In this document: piece by piece, positions 44,472 to 49,028 of the stretch | Layout of the letters: each line of letters begins with the position of its first letter | Numbering within the stretch: the first letter of the stretch is position 1 | Assembly (NCBI RefSeq): GCF_000282635.1 | Contig: NZ_AKIW01000070.1 | Span: 1-49,028, forward strand | Length of the DNA stretch: 49,028 nt | Direction of reading: 5' to 3' | From: Variovorax sp. CF313 | GTDB lineage: Bacteria > Pseudomonadota > Gammaproteobacteria > Burkholderiales > Burkholderiaceae_C | The notes under the pieces: model-generated | What the model was told of the DNA's origin: nothing | Seen by the model: only the letters and a program-made list of their open reading frames with translations | The model's database searches: none | Program-made: the position numbers and the translations under genes

Positions 44472-45440
44472 TCAGATGTCCAGCACCAGCCGCTCGCCCT
44501 TGCAGCGAGAGACGCAGATCATCATGGTCTTGTTGGACGCACGTTCGATCTTCGTGAGGATGCCGTCGTGGTGATCGATTTCGCCCTCGATCACAGCGGT
44601 CTCGCAAGCGCCGCAGACGCCCTCCTTGCAGCTGTGGTCGGGGTTGAGGCCGGCGTCGATCAGGCTGTCGAGAATCGATTTGCCCGGAGGCACCTCGACA
44701 CTCTTGCCGCTCTTTGCACACATCACCACACAGCTCTGCGTGGCGCTGGGCGCCTCCACGTGCACGGCGGCAAAGCGTTCGATGTGCGCGTTGGCGTAGC
44801 CGAGTTGCTCGCAGCTTTTCTCGAAAGCGTCGAGCATCGGCGTCGGGCCGCAGCAGTAGTAGTGGCTGGTGGTGCCCTTGCCGGCCAGCAGCTTCGCGAG
44901 GTCGGGCGGAACGCCCTTCTCGTCGTCGAAATGCCAGGTGAGTTGTACCGATTTTTCCTTCGCCAGCGCTTCGATGGCATCGCAGAAGGCCGCCTCCTTG
45001 CGGGTGCGTGCGCAATACAGGATCTCGACCGGTTTGCCGATGGCCACCAGCCGCTGCAGCATGCACCAGATGGGCGTCACGCCGATGCCGCCGGCCACCA
45101 GCACCGAGCGCTCGGCGCCCTCTTCCAGCTTGAAGTTGTTGCGCGGCGCCGAGATGGGCAGCGTCATGCCCACGCGCAGCTGCTGGTGCACGTAGCGCGA
45201 GCCGCCTCGGCTCTTGCGGTCGTTGAGCACGCCGACCACGTAGCGCTGGCGGTCGCTCGAAGGGTTGCACAGCGAGTAGCTGCGTACCAGCCCGTTGGGC
45301 AGGTGCAGGTCGATGTGGGAGCCGGCCTCGAAGGCGGGAAAGTCCACCGCCGGTGTGGCCGGCCGGAACTCGACGCTGACGATGCCGTCGGCCTCGTAGC
45401 GCATGGTGTGCACGAGGGCGTTCAGCGTGGGAGAAGACAT
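44472..45440 (-). CDS. Ferredoxin-type oxygenase reductase (VanB/phthalate reductase class)
   Basis: A 322-residue reductase. The N-terminal flavin domain carries VRSYSLCNPSSDRQRYVVGV; the NAD domain has VLVAGGIGVTPIWCMLQRL and YYCCGPTPMLDAF. The C-terminal plant-type [2Fe-2S] domain has its ligands in CKEGVCGACETAV and the final Cys in MICVSRC. This order (flavin, NAD, ferredoxin) is that of phthalate dioxygenase reductase and VanB. It passes electrons to the Rieske oxygenase encoded 19 bases upstream. Confidence 0.93.
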   Translation of the reverse strand: MSSPTLNALVHTMRYEADGIVSVEFRPATPAVDFPAFEAGSHIDLHLPNGLVRSYSLCNPSSDRQRYVVGVLNDRKSRGGSRYVHQQLRVGMTLPISAPRNNFKLEEGAERSVLVAGGIGVTPIWCMLQRLVAIGKPVEILYCARTRKEAAFCDAIEALAKEKSVQLTWHFDDEKGVPPDLAKLLAGKGTTSHYYCCGPTPMLDAFEKSCEQLGYANAHIERFAAVHVEAPSATQSCVVMCAKSGKSVEVPPGKSILDSLIDAGLNPDHSCKEGVCGACETAVIEGEIDHHDGILTKIERASNKTMMICVSRCKGERLVLDI

Positions 45441-45459
45441 GGCGATGCTCGCTTGCGGT

Positions 45460-46503
45460 TCATGCCGTGGTGGCTTCGGCCTCGGCCAATTGGGCAACCG
45501 CGAGGTTGCGCATGTGGCGGCGCAGGCGGACGATGCCCAGGTCGTGCTGGTACAGGTTCTCGTGCTGGTTAGCGTCGGGCTCCATCTCTTCGAGCATCAC
45601 GCGGTCCTGCTCCAGCACGTGCCAGTGGCGCGCCTCCAGGCGGTTCTTGTAGAGGAAGCGCCAGGTGTCGCGCTCCCAGCCCGCCGGCAGCTTGCGCACG
45701 CGCCAGAAGAAGGTGGCCGTCATGCCCTTCGCGATCGGCGAGAAGGCCCCGATGATGATGAAGTTGCCGCCGGGGCCGCCGGTCTTCGGGTACGGGATTT
45801 CGAGGCGCATCCAGTGGATGCCGGTGTCGGCCCATTCGGTCCAGTCGAAGTTGACGTTGCGCTGGCCTTCCTTCTCGAACACGAAGCCGATGTCGGTCGC
45901 GCGAATACCGAACTTGGCGCTCGAGTCGCCCTCGGCCATCGAGTGCGACTGCTTGTGCAGGTACGTGCCGTGCATCGGGTCCATCACGTTGTCGAGCACG
46001 TAGCGGTAGTCGCCCTTCCATTCGGTGTAGCAGAGGAAGTTCGCGTATTCGGCGTCATCGGTCAGCTGCTCGGGCAGCACCAGCGGTGGCGGCACGTCGA
46101 CCGATTCCTTCGAGTTGTAGAGGAACACGGCGCCTGCACGCTCCTGCACATGAAAGTGCCGCGTGGCCTGCGAGCCTTCCAGCTTGCAGCCCGGGCTGCC
46201 GGGCACGCGCGTGACGACGCCGTCGTGGCGCACCTCGACGCCGTGGTACGGGCACGAAAGCCGGTCGCCGAGCACCACGCCCTGCGACAGCGGCGCGCCG
46301 CGGTGCGGGCAGCGGTCTTCCAGCGCATGCAGCACGCCTTCGTTGTCGCGCCACAGCGCGAGCTTGCGGCCGAGGCGGCGCAGAGAGATGGGGTTCTCCT
46401 TGATGAAATGCGAGGGGCAGATCGGGTACCAGAGATCCTTCAGGCCGATCTCGAGCAGGTGGTCCACCGGGTCGGCGGAGACGGGGGTGATGGCGATGGT
46501 CAT
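45460..46503 (-). CDS. Rieske non-haem iron oxygenase, alpha subunit (VanA/PobA-like group)
   Basis: A 347-residue oxygenase. Rieske ligands are Cys65-x-His67 and Cys84-x-x-His87 (RCPHRG, SCPYHG). The mononuclear iron site is read from DNVMDPMHGTYLH with a later Asp in EQDRVMLEEM. No beta-subunit gene follows, as in VanA- and phthalate-oxygenase-type enzymes, which demethylate or hydroxylate aromatic acids. The start at 46503 gives a normal N-terminus. The exact substrate is unknown; the monooxygenase partner hints at an aromatic or pyridine carboxylate. Confidence 0.92.
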   Translation of the reverse strand: MTIAITPVSADPVDHLLEIGLKDLWYPICPSHFIKENPISLRRLGRKLALWRDNEGVLHALEDRCPHRGAPLSQGVVLGDRLSCPYHGVEVRHDGVVTRVPGSPGCKLEGSQATRHFHVQERAGAVFLYNSKESVDVPPPLVLPEQLTDDAEYANFLCYTEWKGDYRYVLDNVMDPMHGTYLHKQSHSMAEGDSSAKFGIRATDIGFVFEKEGQRNVNFDWTEWADTGIHWMRLEIPYPKTGGPGGNFIIIGAFSPIAKGMTATFFWRVRKLPAGWERDTWRFLYKNRLEARHWHVLEQDRVMLEEMEPDANQHENLYQHDLGIVRLRRHMRNLAVAQLAEAEATTA

Positions 46504-46529
46504 GGTGATGTCTCTCTCTGTCTCTCTGC

Positions 46530-46751
46530 TCAGGCGCCGAGCGCGGCCATTTCCTTGCGGTACAGCGCTTCGGTCCACGGCTGGCCGCCGGGCGTGGCAA
46601 GGCCGCTGTCGTTCAGGCGCTGCACCAGCCCGCCAAGGTCGTGGATGCCGTCGGCAAAGGCGCGTTCGATCACGTCGCCCAGCAGGTCTTCGTAGGTGGT
46701 CGCGGGGCGCTGGCGCGCCTGGTGCGGTTGGAGATAGCGGTCTTGTTGCAT
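46530..46751 (-). CDS. Small protein resembling a recombinase helix-turn-helix
   Basis: A 73-residue protein between the flavin monooxygenase and Rieske genes. The C-terminal half, LVQRLNDSGLATPGGQPWTEALYRKEMAAL, resembles the short helix-turn-helix segment of serine recombinases (LNxxGxxTPxGxxW). There is no catalytic domain. Tight spacing on both sides (26 and 31 bases) shows it is part of the operon. It could be a small regulator or an oxygenase partner; no function is established. Confidence 0.68.
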   Translation of the reverse strand: MQQDRYLQPHQARQRPATTYEDLLGDVIERAFADGIHDLGGLVQRLNDSGLATPGGQPWTEALYRKEMAALGA

Positions 46752-46782
46752 CGTGTGCCTCCGTGGAGTGAGGTGGAATGAA

Positions 46783-47946
46783 TCAGGCGGTGGCGGCCAT
46801 CGCAGGCGTGCCGAGAGGTGCAGTCCAGGCGTCGTAGCCGTAGACCCAGTCGGCGTTGCCGCCTTCGCGCAGCCAGTTGTTGCCACGCGAACCGAGCTGC
46901 ACCTGGCTGGCTCGCTCGATGCGGGCGGTCTCGAAGCTCTTCAACGCGGCCGGAACGTCGGCCATGGCCACGCCTTCGAGATGACGCGACAGCACCACCG
47001 CGTCTTCGATGGCCATGCCAGCGCCCTGCGCCATGAAGGGCAGCATCGGGTGCGCGGCATCGCCCAGCAGCGCCATGCGGCCTTGCGCCCAGGCGGGCAT
47101 CGGGTCGCGTTCGTACAGCGCAGTCTTCAGCACCGTGTCGCAGGCGTCGAGCAAGGCGCGCGCCTCGGGGTGGTAGGCCACGTATTGCTCCCGCAGCTCG
47201 TCCACGCTGCCGGGCGCGGTCCACGATTCGAGATGCCAGGTGTCTTGCGGCGTGGTCGCAAAGATGAAGATGTCCCTGCCCCGGTTCAGCGGGAACGTGA
47301 CGATCTGGCTCTGCGGGGTCGGGCCCCACCACTTGGTGAAGGCGCCGAGGTTCGGCACGCCGGCCACGCGCTCGGCCGGCACCACGGCGCGGTAGGCGAC
47401 GATGCCGGTGAAGCGCGGGCTCTCGGCACCGAACATGGCGGTGCGCACGCACGAGTGGATGCCGTCGGCGCCGAGCAGCACGCCGACACGGGCGCTGGTC
47501 CCGTCGGCGAACGAGAGGCTCACGCCCTTGTCATCCGCGGCGATCTTCTCCGCGCGCTTGCCGAGGGCCACGCACTCGGCCGGAAACATGTCGGCCAATG
47601 CGGCCAGCAGGTCGGCGCGGTGGATGGTGAGCTGCGGCGCGCCGTAGCGTTGCTCCGCCGAATCGGCCATCTTCAGGCGCGAAGTTTCCTCGCCGGTGTC
47701 GAAGGTGCGGCTGATGCGGTGCGACGGGCGCGCCGCCGTCACGCGGGCCGCCTCGCCCACGCCGAGGCCATCGAGCGCGCGCACGGCGTTGGGTGTGAGG
47801 TTGATGTCGGCGCCGACGCGGGCGAACTGCTTCGCCTGCTCGAACACCACCACGTCATGCCCGGCGCGCCGCAGCGCGATGGCAGCCACCAGGCCACCGA
47901 TGCCGGCACCGACGATGCCGATGGTGGATTCGCTTGTTGTCTTCAT
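46783..47946 (-). CDS. FAD-dependent aromatic monooxygenase, NicC-like
   Basis: A 387-residue class A flavin hydroxylase. It has the FAD motif IGIVGAGIGGLVAAIALRRAG, the DG motif GVLLGADGIHSCVRTAMFG and the second FAD motif RMALLGDAAHPMLPFMAQGA. Late segments ERASQVQ and WVYGYDAW are shared with 6-hydroxynicotinate 3-monooxygenase and related salicylate hydroxylase-type enzymes. It hydroxylates, or decarboxylates and hydroxylates, an aromatic acid using NAD(P)H. GGAGA precedes the ATG. The neighbouring Rieske system suggests two successive ring oxidations. Confidence 0.88.
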   Translation of the reverse strand: MKTTSESTIGIVGAGIGGLVAAIALRRAGHDVVVFEQAKQFARVGADINLTPNAVRALDGLGVGEAARVTAARPSHRISRTFDTGEETSRLKMADSAEQRYGAPQLTIHRADLLAALADMFPAECVALGKRAEKIAADDKGVSLSFADGTSARVGVLLGADGIHSCVRTAMFGAESPRFTGIVAYRAVVPAERVAGVPNLGAFTKWWGPTPQSQIVTFPLNRGRDIFIFATTPQDTWHLESWTAPGSVDELREQYVAYHPEARALLDACDTVLKTALYERDPMPAWAQGRMALLGDAAHPMLPFMAQGAGMAIEDAVVLSRHLEGVAMADVPAALKSFETARIERASQVQLGSRGNNWLREGGNADWVYGYDAWTAPLGTPAMAATA

Positions 47947-47976
47947 GGGTGTCTCCGCTTTGGTTCTGCGTGCGGC

Positions 47977-48921
47977 TCACTCGGCCACGATGTTGCGGGC
48001 CTTGATGATCTTGGCCCATACGGCTGTCTCGTCGCGGATGAGCGCAGAGAACTCGGAAGGCTTCATCGCCGCGTCGGTCATGCCCTGCACCTTCAGGCGC
48101 TCGCGCACATCGGGCTGGGCCAGCATCTGCGCCACGTCCTTCGCAAGCTGCTCGACCACGGCCGGCGGCGTGCCCTTGGGCGCCAGCAGGCCGTACCACG
48201 AGGTCACGGTCACGCCCTGGATGCCCTGCTCCGCGAGCGTCGGGATGTCGGGTGCGGCGGCGCTGCGCTTGGCCTCGGTCACGCCCAATGCGACGAGCTT
48301 GCCGTTCTTGATGAAGGGCATGGTCGCGGGCAGGTTGCTGAACATCAGCGGCACCGAGCCGCCGAGCACGTCGTTCAGCGCGGGCGCCGTGCCCTTGTAA
48401 GGCACGTGCAGCAGATCGATGCCGGCCTGCTGCTTGAACAGCTCGCCCGCCAGGTGCAGACCGCTGCCCACGCCCGGCGAGGCGTACGACAGCGTGTTCG
48501 GCTTTGCCTTGGCCAGCGCCACCAGTTCCTTCGCGCTCTTGATGCCCGACGAGGGCGACGCCACCAGCACGTTGGGCGCCTTGGCGAGCATGGTGATGGG
48601 CACGAAGTCCTTCTCGATGTCGAACGGAAAGTTCGGCATCAGCGTCGGATTGATCGTGAGATTGCCTGCGGGCACCACGAGCAGCGTGTGGCCGTCGCTC
48701 TTCGCACGCTTGACCTTGTCGATGCCGATGTTGCCGGCCGCGCCGACGACGTTCTCGACCACCGCCGCCTGGCCGTAGCGCTTGGCGAGACCGTCGGAAA
48801 GAACGCGCGCCAGCGTGTCGACCGGACCGCCGGGCGGGAACGGCGAGACGATGGTGAAGCGCTCGCTCGACAGCTGCTTCTGCGCATCGCTCTGGGCAAA
48901 AGCAGCAACACAGAAAGCCAT
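47977..48921 (-). CDS. Bug/TctC family receptor with short signal peptide
   Basis: A 314-residue Bug protein (ERFTIVSPFPPGGPVDTLAR, VENVVGAAGNIG, HVPYKGTAPALNDVLGG). From the ATG at 48921 the signal is only MAFCVAAFAQ. The reading frame stays open upstream (CFAALAT before MAFC), making a normal signal peptide if translation began earlier, but no ATG, GTG or TTG is in frame nearby, and no ribosome site precedes 48921. A start altered by sequence change or repeat insertion is possible. It is the first gene of the oxygenase operon and probably binds its substrate. Confidence 0.82.
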   Translation of the reverse strand: MAFCVAAFAQSDAQKQLSSERFTIVSPFPPGGPVDTLARVLSDGLAKRYGQAAVVENVVGAAGNIGIDKVKRAKSDGHTLLVVPAGNLTINPTLMPNFPFDIEKDFVPITMLAKAPNVLVASPSSGIKSAKELVALAKAKPNTLSYASPGVGSGLHLAGELFKQQAGIDLLHVPYKGTAPALNDVLGGSVPLMFSNLPATMPFIKNGKLVALGVTEAKRSAAAPDIPTLAEQGIQGVTVTSWYGLLAPKGTPPAVVEQLAKDVAQMLAQPDVRERLKVQGMTDAAMKPSEFSALIRDETAVWAKIIKARNIVAE

Positions 48922-48963
48922 CGTTGCGAGCGCAGCGAAGCATGTTCGTGAAACACCGTGGAA

Positions 48964-49028
48964 CCGGCTTTGCCGGGCCGCTGGTGTTGCCCCCTGGAAG
49001 GGGGTTGGCGAAGCGACACGAAGTGCGC
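48964..49028. repeat. Cluster of palindromes and a dispersed repeat at the right end
   Basis: CCGGC-TTT-GCCGG at 48964-48976, CCCCC-N5-GGGGG at 48990-49004, and CGACACGAAGTGCGC at 49014-49028, the last identical to 51-65. They occupy the upstream region of the Bug gene, where its promoter would be expected. Confidence 0.55.

Noticed and set aside
46753..48951. A 732-residue plus-strand open frame over the monooxygenase and Bug genes
   Set aside because: It spans two well-recognised minus-strand genes and shows the His/Arg/Gly-rich look of an antisense shadow.

Overview
The window is high-GC, densely packed DNA from a free-living, metabolically versatile betaproteobacterium, most probably Comamonadaceae and Variovorax-like. 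The reasons are several orphan Bug/TctC-type solute receptors, a Burkholderiales-type porin, many LysR regulators beside small catabolic operons, an FmdA/Urt amide-urea cluster, and short dispersed intergenic repeats of a kind I associate with Variovorax. I see no rRNA, tRNA, CRISPR array, transposase or integrase. The taxon is inferred from gene content, not from a marker gene.

Layout. 1-5.9 kb: DoxX and pirin diverge from a LysR gene; then an FAD oxidoreductase, the tRNA-modification pair gluQ-trmB, and a DNA-binding-only AraC regulator. 5.9-9.8 kb: a VOC protein, a Tat-type ABC receptor, and a Crp/Fnr regulator diverging from an HD-domain protein plus class II aldolase, with a perfect Crp-like operator between them. 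9.8-14.5 kb: a tricarballylate-type locus (tcuR, tcuA, tcuB, Bug receptor). 14.6-18.3 kb: a secreted GH3 beta-glucosidase, and on the minus strand an aspartate carbamoyltransferase with an N-terminal helix-turn-helix-like extension and a palindrome just upstream. 18.3-22.3 kb: a LysR gene divergent from a translationally coupled aminotransferase-Bug-RraA/aldolase operon.

22.4-34.0 kb is a nitrogen-acquisition region. A minus-strand operon encodes a urea/short-amide ABC transporter (urtABCDE), the formamidase FmdA and an FmdB zinc ribbon. Divergent from it is a 1132-residue membrane chimera (NCS1-type permease, eight-cysteine linker, histidine kinase, receiver) overlapping a receiver-LuxR response regulator. 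The layout suggests a transporter-derived sensor for a nitrogenous substrate controlling the adjacent amidase/transporter genes.

34.1-41.3 kb: a TIGR04325-type methyltransferase, a ModA-like lipoprotein, and a lower-GC pair that looks like an orphan type VI secretion cargo (PAAR domain plus M35 lysine-endopeptidase domain) followed by an overlapping exported small protein that may be its immunity factor. Then come a leaderless solute-binding protein, a small lipoprotein and a lipoprotein M1 aminopeptidase. 41.3-41.96 kb has no convincing gene.

42.0-48.9 kb is one minus-strand catabolic operon, read from right to left: Bug receptor, NicC-like flavin monooxygenase, 73-residue recombinase-HTH-like protein, Rieske oxygenase, its reductase, porin, MFS transporter. 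It looks like uptake plus hydroxylation of an aromatic or N-heteroaromatic acid, with ring cleavage elsewhere.

The strongest candidates for undescribed biology are the HTH-carbamoyltransferase fusion with paired operator-like sites, the NCS1-Cys-rich-kinase sensor facing the urt-fmd operon, and the PAAR-M35 protease with its adjoining OmpA-like protein.
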